Below are positions 1-6,759 of a stretch of DNA of 17,424 bases, one piece after another; position 1 is the first letter of the stretch, and each line of letters begins with the position of its first letter. A program made the position numbers and the translations under genes. Source of the DNA: Candidatus Pacearchaeota archaeon ex4484_71 (GTDB lineage: Archaea > Nanobdellota > Nanobdellia > Pacearchaeales > GW2011-AR1); contig NJDN01000004.1 in NCBI GenBank assembly GCA_002254395.1, positions 1-17,424 on the forward strand, in the 5' to 3' direction. The notes under the pieces are model-generated. The model had not been told where the DNA came from, made no database searches, and saw only the letters and a list, made by a program, of their open reading frames with translations.

Positions 1-368
1 TCAAACAATATAAATGAACTTCCCAAAGAATCGTATTTTATTTCTTTAACTTCAATTTGAATACCTTCTTGAACATAAATACTTCCAACCTTTAACTTAT
101 TTGTTGTACGCCCATTAAAATCTAAAACAACGCTCTCAGAATCGATGTATGAGATTAAAACTGTTTGCTCAAGGAAAGATACCTCTCCCTCGTCATATAA
201 CACACAAGAGAGAGCATTGCAGTAACTAGACCCCCCAGAAATCCCTATGCTATTTCCCGTAAGTCTTCCAAAAACATTAGAAAAAAAACCTGCTGAGACA
301 AAAGAAGATAACAAGAACAAAGATATAACTACAAAAATTACCCCTTTGAAAGAATTCCCTTTTCTCAT
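1..368 (-). CDS. Secreted or surface protein, N-terminal part, cut by the window edge
   Basis: An open frame runs from an ATG at 366-368 to the left edge without a stop, so about 122 N-terminal residues are visible. The first 26 residues form a clear Sec signal peptide: basic start (MRKG, K8), hydrophobic core (VIFVVISLFLLSSF) and a VSA|G cleavage site. The mature part begins GFFSNVFGRLTGN and is then beta-rich, with two close cysteines (SSYCNALSC) and many polar residues, as expected for an exported domain. A TATA box ends 23 nt upstream of the ATG, which supports this start and a leaderless mRNA. I do not recognise the mature domain. Similar short Gly/Phe/Thr segments just after the signal peptide occur in DPANN secreted proteins from memory, so a surface role is inferred only. 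Confidence 0.72.
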   Translation of the reverse strand, partial: MRKGNSFKGVIFVVISLFLLSSFVSAGFFSNVFGRLTGNSIGISGGSSYCNALSCVLYDEGEVSFLEQTVLISYIDSESVVLDFNGRTTNKLKVGSIYVQEGIQIEVKEIKYDSLGSSFILF

Positions 369-391
369 ATTAAAACCAACAATTCTTTAAC

Positions 392-400
392 ATATTTAAA
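392..400 (-). promoter_or_regulatory. TATA box of the secreted-protein gene
   Basis: The minus strand reads TTTAAATAT. It ends 23 nt before the ATG at 368, the spacing expected for a leaderless archaeal transcript. Confidence 0.55.
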
Positions 401-414
401 TTTAATCCCCTCCG

Positions 415-657
415 CTACCTAGAGGCGCTGAAAAACTCCTTCGTACTCTTATCAAAAAGAAGCGCCCAAACAATAAAAGCATTTATTACAAGACTAATAA
501 TTGGAAATGCAACAGAATTACTAAACAAAGAAGAAACTCCGAAGAGAACTCCAGCTATTGCAAAAATCAAAGAAACTATTTTTGCCCACTTTCTACCTTT
601 CCTCAATTTTACAGCAAGAACAAAAGAAATAATAAAGGGTAAAAGAATAACTATCAA
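415..657 (-). CDS. Small multi-pass membrane protein, probably the displaced 3' part of the gene at 666-1022
   Basis: This 80-residue frame has about three hydrophobic segments: the first 15 residues, a middle segment KIVSLIFAIAGVLFGV, and a C-terminal SLVINAFIVWALLF followed by a charged end. It contains no ATG, so its only start here is TTG at 655-657, 4 nt after a G-rich stretch (GGGGG at 662-666, minus strand) that could act as a Shine-Dalgarno site. The frame is open further upstream and overlaps the end of the preceding gene. Adding one G to the G6 run at 672-677 joins the two frames into a continuous 202-residue protein whose junction (SIGGVLGGFLIVILLP) is a smooth membrane helix. I therefore favour this being the C-terminal half of that protein, separated by a true frameshift, slippage or a base-calling error. 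A stand-alone gene with SD-driven TTG initiation remains possible. Confidence 0.5.
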   Translation of the reverse strand: MIVILLPFIISFVLAVKLRKGRKWAKIVSLIFAIAGVLFGVSSLFSNSVAFPIISLVINAFIVWALLFDKSTKEFFSASR

Positions 658-665
658 AAATCCCC

Positions 666-1022
666 CTAAAACCCCCCTATCGAAGCACCAAGACCTCCAA
701 AAAAGGAAGCTCCTGCAACAAGCATAAGTATAGGTATTACCACCATTAAAGCCCCTGAGATAAAGTAAAGGATAGATGCAACATTTAAAAGAGGGGGAAT
801 GCCCTGAATTTTCTCAGAACCTTTAAAATTATTTAAAGGAATTGGTCGAGGAGGAGTATCAAAACCAGATGCATCCCTTCTGTAGAATTCTTGTAAAGAA
901 GCTTCAATTTGGTCTTTGGACCACCCTTCCTTATATAAATTTCTAGAAAGTTCATCAAGACTAAATCCCCTATCAACACCTTTTTTAAGATAATCTAAGA
1001 CTGAATCTGGAACCTGAGCCAT
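666..1022 (-). CDS. N-terminal helical (UBA-like) domain plus membrane segments; probably truncated by a frameshift
   Basis: The 118-residue product starts with about 50 residues of helical, charged sequence with the pattern VLDYL...GFSLDEL.RNLYKEGW....IEASL, a three-helix domain that resembles the N-terminus of the protein at 3818-4558. A proline-rich linker (TPPRPIPL) follows, then a hydrophobic segment from about residue 75 to the end. The reading frame stops just after a G6 run at 672-677, in the middle of what looks like a Gly-rich membrane region (GASFFGGLGASIGGF). The next frame carries the missing-looking membrane part (415-657). The ATG at 1022 lies 22 nt after a TATA box. Function is unknown. 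The location just downstream of the secretion ATPase on the same strand suggests a membrane accessory of that system (inference). Confidence 0.7.
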   Translation of the reverse strand: MAQVPDSVLDYLKKGVDRGFSLDELSRNLYKEGWSKDQIEASLQEFYRRDASGFDTPPRPIPLNNFKGSEKIQGIPPLLNVASILYFISGALMVVIPILMLVAGASFFGGLGASIGGF

Positions 1023-1043
1023 AAGTAAATCGATAAAAAGCGG

Positions 1044-1052
1044 TATTTAAAA
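1044..1052 (-). promoter_or_regulatory. TATA box of the 666-1022 gene
   Basis: TTTTAAATA on the minus strand ends 22 nt upstream of the ATG at 1022. The 71-base gap between this gene and the ATPase stop holds this box and nothing else recognisable. Confidence 0.55.
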
Positions 1053-1093
1053 TTTATCCAAACACTAAAAGCAATAAATCTCCCAAAAATCTC

Positions 1094-3382
1094 TTAAAGT
1101 CTTCTCTTCTTCACCTCGGAATTCAACCATTTTTGCCATCTTGGAAAAACTTTTTCACCTAGAGGAAGCCCAATCTCTTTTATAGTATCATTCGAGATTT
1201 CATGAAAAATATGATTAGATAGCTTATTAAATTCCCCTTCTAAAATCTCTGGAAGATTGTTTTTCTCGGCAGCATCCACTATTTCCTTCTTTATTTTTGC
1301 CCTAAGTAAAATGTTATCATAAACTGCATCCCAATTCCCTGCCCAACCTTTTACTTTGGATGCAATATCTTTTATGATTTCACTCTCACCATTAATCAAG
1401 TCCTCGCTTGGTTCAAGTTCATCTTTTTCAACATTATAATTCATTAAGTCCACAAATCCCTTTTCTTCTATTGGATCTACACTCCAATGTTTTCTTATTT
1501 CGGAAATTTGAAGCAACCTTCTCCAAGAGTGAAGACCATCTGCAGACTTTATTGGATTAGCTACCGCAATAATATCTGTTGCTTTGAAGCTTGTCGCGGG
1601 CACCCCCAGATCATTGACAACTCTATCAAAAACACCATACGGACTTGCACCATGAATAGTACCTGCTACAACATTCGCAAGAGCCCCTACTCTCATGGCC
1701 TCATAAAGTGCTTTTGCCTCGACGCTTCTCACTTCACCAACTATCAAACAACTATCTCCCAATCTTAGACTAGTCCTAATACCATCATCTGCAGACACTT
1801 CGGTTGTAGTTTTTAATAAGGCAGATCTCACTTTCATTCTCAAAATATTAAAATCTAACTTACGAAGAGATTCTACAGGCAATTCCAATGAATCTTCCAC
1901 AGTTATTATCCTAGATTTTGGATTTATCTCCAGCATAAGACTTCCAAGAAGAGAAGTCTTTCCTGAACTCCTAGTTCCTGCGACCAAAATTGTTCTAGCT
2001 CCATCAACCATAAAGCTAAGTAAACCTGCCGCAAGAGGATTTATCATTTTATTTCTTATAAAAAGAGGTAGCGTCCAAGGAGATTCCCTGTGTCTCCTTA
2101 TGGAATATGCTAAACCATCCGGGCTAAGGGGATTTTGTATAACGGCAATTCTCGCCCTCATAGAACCAATTTCCAACTGAGTATCCAAAATAGGATTTGC
2201 CTCATCAAGAGGACGTCCAGAGATCATCCTGAATTTTGCAGCCCAAGAATTAGCATCCTCGAAACTAGGAATTATATTTGTTATACACTCATCAAATTCT
2301 TGGTGTCTCACATAAACAGGGACCTGTGAAATGGGAGCATTTAAAGAGATGTCTTGAAGATTTTTGTCCTGCAAAAGAACTTCTATGAGCCCAAAACCAA
2401 TAGTATGTCGAACAAGAATTGTAGCGAGTTTATTTAGATCATCATAACTTAAGTTTACGTTTTTTGTTTCAGATAAATCCCTTACGAGATCTCTTGCAAT
2501 ATTGAAAAACACTTGCCTTGTCCTTTCAGTATCAGTGAACTCTTCTGCCTTTGGTTGATGCTCAATTAAAACACCCCTTGCAAGATTTAAAATCTCTGTA
2601 TGTTCTTCTTTTAAATTGTTCTCTGGAGGACTTAGGTAATATACTAGCTTTGACTCATCCTCTCTTCTTAAGATGGTAACATCTGAAACATCATACTCAT
2701 TTATCGAGATTTTATACTGGTCTACAATCTCCGAATCCGGAGGCAGAGAAGACACAAGACGTGTAAAAGTAAAGTTTGGGATAATATCTGGTTGAAAAGC
2801 GTGATGATAGATTTCTCTATTCCCTCGAGTATATCCTTCAAAATAAGGGGCAAGCCTTCGAATTAATTTAGTATTTCTTAGTAACTTGAATATTTTCTCC
2901 AAAAGAGAAACATAGTGTGCTTGGTCCAACCTTTGAGAAGCATCTAGCTTTTCTAATAAAATTTTTGCCTCAAAGAGATATTTTTTTAATTCAAAAAACG
3001 CAAAGACTGGATCTCTTTTGAGGACATACAAAAAAGAGAATAGGTCGTTATATCTTTTTGCAAAAAAATTCTCACTTGTAGAAACCAACTTTTGATGGGA
3101 TAAAATTTTCTCTTGTTTCAAAAGATACACGTAGAGACTAGCAATTTCAAGAAGATATGAAGTTTCAACAAAATCATAGTTATAATTTTTCTGCTGAACA
3201 AAAACAATCCGAGATGCATTGGAGTTCTCTATTAATGCATCTATTGTTCTCTCCATAACGTCTGGATTCTCAGAAATACTCGGAGAATAAGGCACATTTA
3301 AGTAATTAATATAAAGAACATCTTCTGCGCCTTCTCTACGAATTTCAAAGAAATACGGATCTGTTGTGGAATCAAACACCAT
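1094..3382 (-). CDS. Type II/IV secretion or pilus assembly ATPase (VirB11/TadA/GspE family)
   Basis: This is a cytoplasmic hexameric ATPase family that powers type IV pili, archaella and secretion. The C-terminal half carries the diagnostic core: Walker A GTRSSGKT (1955-1978), an Asp-box-like segment just after it (ITVEDSLELP), and a Walker B-region segment CLIVGEVR (1727-1750) followed by a His-containing segment (VAGTIHGASPYGV). The N-terminal 350 or so residues form a long domain typical of archaeal members. The frame is open to a TTG/ATG-type start at 3430, but that extension translates the AT-rich promoter (MFGLYKIFKLLL). The ATG at 3380-3382 is preceded by a TATA box at 22 nt and gives 762 residues, so I prefer it. 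No TadC/GspF-like inner-membrane partner is recognisable beside it. The tandem membrane proteins at 4579-5723 do not look like TadC. Confidence 0.9.
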   Translation of the reverse strand: MVFDSTTDPYFFEIRREGAEDVLYINYLNVPYSPSISENPDVMERTIDALIENSNASRIVFVQQKNYNYDFVETSYLLEIASLYVYLLKQEKILSHQKLVSTSENFFAKRYNDLFSFLYVLKRDPVFAFFELKKYLFEAKILLEKLDASQRLDQAHYVSLLEKIFKLLRNTKLIRRLAPYFEGYTRGNREIYHHAFQPDIIPNFTFTRLVSSLPPDSEIVDQYKISINEYDVSDVTILRREDESKLVYYLSPPENNLKEEHTEILNLARGVLIEHQPKAEEFTDTERTRQVFFNIARDLVRDLSETKNVNLSYDDLNKLATILVRHTIGFGLIEVLLQDKNLQDISLNAPISQVPVYVRHQEFDECITNIIPSFEDANSWAAKFRMISGRPLDEANPILDTQLEIGSMRARIAVIQNPLSPDGLAYSIRRHRESPWTLPLFIRNKMINPLAAGLLSFMVDGARTILVAGTRSSGKTSLLGSLMLEINPKSRIITVEDSLELPVESLRKLDFNILRMKVRSALLKTTTEVSADDGIRTSLRLGDSCLIVGEVRSVEAKALYEAMRVGALANVVAGTIHGASPYGVFDRVVNDLGVPATSFKATDIIAVANPIKSADGLHSWRRLLQISEIRKHWSVDPIEEKGFVDLMNYNVEKDELEPSEDLINGESEIIKDIASKVKGWAGNWDAVYDNILLRAKIKKEIVDAAEKNNLPEILEGEFNKLSNHIFHEISNDTIKEIGLPLGEKVFPRWQKWLNSEVKKRRL

Positions 3383-3403
3383 AAAAAGAACAAATAAAAG
3401 GAG

Positions 3404-3413
3404 TTTAAATATT
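3404..3413 (-). promoter_or_regulatory. TATA box of the secretion ATPase gene
   Basis: AATATTTAAA on the minus strand ends 22 nt before the ATG at 3382. This spacing argues for the shorter start, because the longer frame begins upstream of the box. Confidence 0.5.
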
Positions 3414-3428
3414 TTATATAATCCAAAC

Positions 3429-3438
3429 AAATTTAAAT
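3429..3438 (+). promoter_or_regulatory. TATA box of the coiled-coil/adaptor operon, divergent from the ATPase
   Basis: AAATTTAAAT ends 21 nt upstream of the ATG at 3459. It lies back to back with the ATPase promoter, so the two transcription units may be controlled together. Confidence 0.5.
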
Positions 3439-3458
3439 CATGCTATCCCCTTTGTAAT

Positions 3459-3803
3459 ATGGAAGATCAGAGCGGTGAAGAAGAGTATCTCCAGTCACAG
3501 AATGTTGCGTTGAGAGATTTAGAAGAACGACAGAGAATATTGAAAGATAGACTTATTTTAATAGGCCAGAATCTCATAGAGATGAAAGAAAAAAACGAAG
3601 AACAACTATTGGAATTAAAAAAAGATTTTGAAAAATTAAATTTAGAATTCCAAAGGATGAAATCTTTTATAGAAACTGTTTCAAGTGAATTTTCAAGTTT
3701 CGCGAAAAAAGAGGACTTGGAAATCCTTAGAAAACAAGCAAAAATGTTTCAACCTCTAGAATTCGTAAGAAAGGAAGACCTAGAAAAGTTAAAAAAGAAG
3801 TGA
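3459..3803 (+). CDS. Coiled-coil protein of unknown function
   Basis: The 114-residue product is almost entirely charged and helical. From about residue 15 to 85 it shows heptad-like spacing of Leu/Ile with Glu/Lys between (ERQRILKDRLILIGQNL, EEQLLELKKDFEKLNLEF), typical of a long coiled coil. The C-terminus holds two similar short units, KKEDLEILRKQ and RKEDLEKLKKK. There is no signal peptide or membrane segment. The frame is open upstream of the ATG at 3459, but the TATA box 21 nt before that ATG fixes the start. It is followed 14 nt later by the adaptor gene and diverges from the secretion ATPase. A structural or scaffold role for that apparatus is inferred from context only. Confidence 0.75.
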   Translation: MEDQSGEEEYLQSQNVALRDLEERQRILKDRLILIGQNLIEMKEKNEEQLLELKKDFEKLNLEFQRMKSFIETVSSEFSSFAKKEDLEILRKQAKMFQPLEFVRKEDLEKLKKK

Positions 3804-3817
3804 ATCTGAGAAATAAT

Positions 3818-4558
3818 ATGGCTGTTTTAGAAAAAGTAATTCAAATGAGAAATGAAGGATTGCCAGAGAATGAAATCATAAGAAATTTGCAATCTGAAGG
3901 AATTACCCCCAAAGAAATAAATGACGCATTGATGCAATCAAAGATAAAACAGGCGGTATCTAGCGAGTATTCAAACCAAGGAATGGAACAATCAATGATG
4001 AGTCCCGGGAACAGAGGAGATGCTACAAACGAAACAGAAGGAGATGAATACATCCCCCAAGCCCCTTCTGCCCCTATCGCAGGACAAACCCCTTCTCCTC
4101 AACAGACACCCCCCGAAGAATATTCTCCCCAAACGCCTTACACTACAAGCCCTGCAGCTCCTCAAGAACAATATCTCCCAGAACCTCGGCCCCCGAGTGA
4201 GGAGTATTATCCAATGGACCAAGAGGGGTATGGAGGTTATGGCTATCCTCCAGAGGCAAGCTCTGAGAATTACATAGAAATTGCGGAACAGGTGTTCTCA
4301 GAGAAAATAAAGAAATTTCAAGATCAAGTTGAGGATTTAGTTGAGTTCAAAACATTATTCAAAACAAAAGTAGAAAACATAGAAGAAAGACTGAAAAGAA
4401 TGGAAAAAATGTTTGACCAATTACAAATCTCTATACTTGAAAAAATAGGAGATTATGGGAAGGGGATGAAAAATCTAAAAAAAGAGGTAGAAATGGTAGA
4501 AGACTCTTTTTCAAAAATAGTAAACAAAACATTAGACCGTCATACAAGCAAGAAATAA
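3818..4558 (+). CDS. Adaptor-like protein: N-terminal helical domain, P/Q/Y-rich linker, C-terminal coiled coil
   Basis: The 246-residue product has three parts. Residues 1-45 form a helical domain (AVLEKVIQMRNEGLPENEI.RNL...GITPKEINDAL) that resembles the N-terminus of the protein at 666-1022. Residues of roughly 50-150 are low-complexity, rich in Pro, Gln, Glu and Tyr. The last 100 residues form a charged coiled coil with repeated hydrophobic positions (KVENIEERLKRMEKMFDQL). No signal peptide or membrane span is seen. A GTG at 3800 overlapping the previous stop would add six residues (MNLRNN), but the ATG at 3818 begins exactly at the domain, so I choose it. It is co-transcribed with the coiled-coil gene 14 nt upstream. 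I infer a soluble partner of the secretion machinery; the function is not known. Confidence 0.78.
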   Translation: MAVLEKVIQMRNEGLPENEIIRNLQSEGITPKEINDALMQSKIKQAVSSEYSNQGMEQSMMSPGNRGDATNETEGDEYIPQAPSAPIAGQTPSPQQTPPEEYSPQTPYTTSPAAPQEQYLPEPRPPSEEYYPMDQEGYGGYGYPPEASSENYIEIAEQVFSEKIKKFQDQVEDLVEFKTLFKTKVENIEERLKRMEKMFDQLQISILEKIGDYGKGMKNLKKEVEMVEDSFSKIVNKTLDRHTSKK

Positions 4559-4578
4559 AAAATTTAACCTAACAGAGT

Positions 4579-5160
4579 TCAGTCGCTACTCTTCTTTTTC
4601 TTCTTTGAACTACTATCGTTTTTTCCAGAAAAAACAATTATCGCCGCAATTGCACCTATTATCAAAACTGTAACTATTATTGTTGGCAACCAATATTGGA
4701 GACCATACCACCATCCATAGCCAACATACCACCCAAAATTTCCCAAACTAGAAATAACTGCCCAAACAACCATTATCCCAATTACAACAACCATTATCGT
4801 TTTGAAACTTCCCGGGAGATTACCATCATCATCTTTTACAAATAATCCAAGAAGAATAAAAACAACGACTATGATTGCAAGAATTATCCCCATCTTTGGA
4901 AAAATCTCTGCAAAGAAAACGGGAACAAAATTAAACTGAAGTGAAAGCAAAGCAGTTGATAAAGAAATTATTGCATTTATTGCTCTGTTATTTCCAAACA
5001 AATTCATTGTAGAAAGTATCCCGAAAACCAAAGCAAAAATTACTAAGAAAGGAAGTATATAACTAAACACCCCTGCTTGCTCCCATTGAAACAAGAGATT
5101 TCCAATAGCCCCCCCACCAACAGTGGAGTAAAACGCTAATGAAAATAAACCTAATGCCAT
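4579..5160 (-). CDS. Polytopic membrane protein, tandem paralogue of the neighbour at 5208-5723
   Basis: The product has five or six hydrophobic helices (examples: ILPFLVIFALVFGIL, IILAIIVVVFILLGLFV, TIMVVVIGIMVVWAVI, TIIVTVLIIGAIAAIIVF) and a Lys/Ser-rich cytoplasmic-looking tail (KKKKKSSD). The order of helices and several short motifs match the next gene upstream: PFL.IF..VF..L...NL.G, NA.ISL and FKT. The two are clearly duplicates. The longest frame begins at a TTG at 5175. A TATA box ends 21 nt before the ATG at 5158-5160, which gives 193 residues and is my preferred start; the ATG at 5169 is only 12 nt from the box. I do not recognise a characterised family. A role beside the secretion genes is inferred from position only. 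Confidence 0.78.
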   Translation of the reverse strand: MALGLFSLAFYSTVGGGAIGNLLFQWEQAGVFSYILPFLVIFALVFGILSTMNLFGNNRAINAIISLSTALLSLQFNFVPVFFAEIFPKMGIILAIIVVVFILLGLFVKDDDGNLPGSFKTIMVVVIGIMVVWAVISSLGNFGWYVGYGWWYGLQYWLPTIIVTVLIIGAIAAIIVFSGKNDSSSKKKKKSSD

Positions 5161-5180
5161 AACAATCATTAACAAATATT

Positions 5181-5190
5181 ATTTAAATAT
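5181..5190 (-). promoter_or_regulatory. Internal TATA box before the 4579-5160 gene
   Basis: ATATTTAAAT on the minus strand lies in the 47 bases between the two paralogues and ends 21 nt before the ATG at 5160. The second paralogue may thus have its own promoter as well as read-through from upstream. Confidence 0.5.
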
Positions 5191-5207
5191 GTTTCTAAAA
5201 CCAAACC

Positions 5208-5723
5208 CTAAGAACTGCTTCCAGAAACAGAGTATTTCAAAACAATTCCAATCGCACCTATTATTAAAACTACAACTATGAAATTAGTCCAAACGTTTGC
5301 ACTCCAAGAGCTATTAAAAAGAAAATTAAAAAGATTCGTGAATAGATTTGCGATTCCCCCCCCAAAGCCAGTTGCCCAAATCAAAGCGAACACCACAGAG
5401 ATTATTATGATTGCCACAAGAAATGTCTTGAATTTACCATCCACAGCAATCTCTCCTTTGTTAACAAAACCCCAAAGCAAGAGACCTATGAACACAATTA
5501 CCAACCCTACAGAAAGAAAGAGGATAAGATTTCCTACAACAATCTTCGGAAAAACCGCACTAACAAAGATTAATCCTATGATTAAGGAAATTAAAGCATT
5601 CAATTGTTTCTTATCTGAACCAAGCAGATTCGTTTTCTCCAACACTGCAAAAACTATGAAGAAAATTAACAAAAAGGGATACAAAAAATCTGTCAAAATA
5701 GGTTTCTGAAGTATATTTACCAT
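5208..5723 (-). CDS. Polytopic membrane protein, tandem paralogue of the neighbour at 4579-5160
   Basis: This 171-residue protein has about five membrane helices (FLYPFLLIFFIVFAVL, LNALISLIIGLIFVSAVF, LILFLSVGLVIVFIGLLLWGF, FLVAIIIISVVFALIW, FIVVVLIIGAIGIVL) with short loops and a Ser-rich C-terminus. Its layout and motifs (YPFLLIF, NLLG, NALISL, KFKTF, VVLIIGAIG) line up with the following gene, which shows a tandem duplication followed by divergence. The ATG at 5721-5723 sits 17 nt after the stop of the PRC-barrel gene, so the two are probably in one transcript. There is no signal peptide beyond the first helix and no catalytic motif. I do not recognise the family; a structural membrane role is a guess. 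Confidence 0.8.
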   Translation of the reverse strand: MVNILQKPILTDFLYPFLLIFFIVFAVLEKTNLLGSDKKQLNALISLIIGLIFVSAVFPKIVVGNLILFLSVGLVIVFIGLLLWGFVNKGEIAVDGKFKTFLVAIIIISVVFALIWATGFGGGIANLFTNLFNFLFNSSWSANVWTNFIVVVLIIGAIGIVLKYSVSGSSS

Positions 5724-5740
5724 CTTTTTTTATTGTCTGC

Positions 5741-6019
5741 TTACATTAAATCTTCCGGAACGTCTTCGAGACTCCCTTCAGTACTAGGCAACGCAGCCCT
5801 GCTGATTATAAAAATATCGCTTATTGCCTTCACAAACTGATGAGGAATTATCACACCTCTCGCGCCACCAATTATTGAGGCAACAGACCCGCTCACCTTT
5901 ATTCTCCACCCATCAACTTTGTTCTCATATAGGTTAGCCTCCTCTATCTCCCCAAAAAAGTCTCCATGATCAGTATAAACTTTCGTCCCAATTACATCAG
6001 TTATTTTCTTAACTCTCAT
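5741..6019 (-). CDS. PRC-barrel domain protein
   Basis: The 92-residue product is a single PRC-barrel, a small beta-barrel found in RimM, photosynthetic reaction centre H subunits and many archaeal stand-alone proteins. It opens with RVKKITDVIGTKVYTDHG and continues through VDGWRIKV to the family-typical Gly-rich turn and HQFVKAISDIFIISRAAL segment. Archaeal PRC-barrel proteins include the haloarchaeal division factors CdpB1 and CdpB2 (established); whether this one acts in division cannot be told. It is the first gene of an apparent operon with the two membrane paralogues. Its ATG is 20 nt after a TATA box, so the transcript is probably leaderless. Confidence 0.87.
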   Translation of the reverse strand: MRVKKITDVIGTKVYTDHGDFFGEIEEANLYENKVDGWRIKVSGSVASIIGGARGVIIPHQFVKAISDIFIISRAALPSTEGSLEDVPEDLM

Positions 6020-6038
6020 GATTAAATTATCAATAGAT

Positions 6039-6048
6039 TATTTAAATA
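6039..6048 (-). promoter_or_regulatory. TATA box of the PRC-barrel operon
   Basis: The minus strand reads TATTTAAATA, ending 20 nt before the ATG at 6019. It sits in a roughly 110-base divergent intergenic region whose other end carries the promoter of the Hef operon. Confidence 0.55.
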
Positions 6049-6098
6049 GTTTTCCATACTCTAGTAAAGACATTTTCATCTTAAACAGAGTTCACAAA

Positions 6099-6108
6099 TA
6101 TTTATAAA
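6099..6108 (+). promoter_or_regulatory. TATA box of the M50-like/Hef operon
   Basis: TATTTATAAA ends 22 nt before the ATG at 6130 but only 4 nt before the ATG at 6112. The spacing rules out the upstream start for a transcript made from this box. Confidence 0.55.
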
Positions 6109-6129
6109 AAAATGAAGGCTAGTAGTCGT

Positions 6130-6756
6130 ATGATGAATAAAAAAGAGATTATTGTATTTGTTTTGACTTTACTTGTTTTATCATTTACTATTTCCATGTT
6201 TGACATACGAAACCTTTTTCTAACATCTCTTATTTACATTTCAATAATACTCTTTACAAACGTCTTGGCAAAAAAAGCCACAGCACATTTCTTAGATAGT
6301 GAGATAGAGATAAAAACTTGGGAAATTCGAAGATTTGGATTTAAAAAACATCTCACATCAAAAAGACCTTTCGCAATAGGGGTGTTTTTACCAATTATTT
6401 TAAAGCTCATAACTGCGGGATTTCTAAATTGGATGGCAACAATGGTCTTTGATGTAAAGGCAAAAGTGTATAGGGCTGCAAAAAGACATGGGCTTTATGC
6501 ATTTACAGAAATGAGCGAAGCACAAATTGGTGCAATCGCAGCATCGGGAATCATCATGTCTATTTTAATTTCTGTTTTGGGATACTTCGCCGGATTTCAA
6601 GATTTTGCAAAATTGAGCATATGGTTTGCCTTCTTTAACATTATCCCGATATCAAACCTGGATGGAAACAAAATATTCTTCGGAAGCGTTCTTCTTTGGA
6701 CTATTCTTGCTACGATAATTTTAATAGGGGCTCTTGCTACAATCTTCATTGTATAA
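6130..6756 (+). CDS. Membrane protein of the M50/site-2 protease fold, lacking HExxH
   Basis: The 208-residue protein has about six hydrophobic helices. Near the C-terminus (6637-6666) it carries N-x-x-P-x-x-x-LDG followed by NKIFFG, which matches the third conserved motif of M50 site-2 proteases, where the Asp is a zinc ligand. The expected HExxH in an early helix is absent: the corresponding region (LFTNVLAKKATAHFL, about 6247-6291) has a single His. It is therefore probably not a working protease, or uses other ligands. Related archaeal proteins with the same KVYRAAKRHGLYAF segment are, to my knowledge, uncharacterised. An ATG at 6112 would add six residues, but the TATA box fixes 6130 (or the adjacent 6133). 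The helicase gene follows after 3 nt, so they share a transcript. Confidence 0.78.
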   Translation: MMNKKEIIVFVLTLLVLSFTISMFDIRNLFLTSLIYISIILFTNVLAKKATAHFLDSEIEIKTWEIRRFGFKKHLTSKRPFAIGVFLPIILKLITAGFLNWMATMVFDVKAKVYRAAKRHGLYAFTEMSEAQIGAIAASGIIMSILISVLGYFAGFQDFAKLSIWFAFFNIIPISNLDGNKIFFGSVLLWTILATIILIGALATIFIV

Positions 6757-6759
6757 AGA

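Noticed and set aside
3366..3458. N-terminal extension of the coiled-coil gene upstream of 3459
   Set aside because: It runs through the divergent promoter and over the ATPase start. The TATA box at 3429-3438 lies inside it, so transcription should begin later.
4549..4605. T-rich tracts between the convergent genes ending at 4558 and 4579 as terminators
   Set aside because: T-runs are present on both strands (for example AATTTTTTATTT on the minus strand), but such runs are frequent in this AT-rich sequence, so they cannot be told from background.
5278..5709. A 143-residue plus-strand frame opposite the membrane paralogue
   Set aside because: The minus-strand product has well-formed membrane helices and a homologous neighbour; the plus frame is a low-complexity antisense reading.
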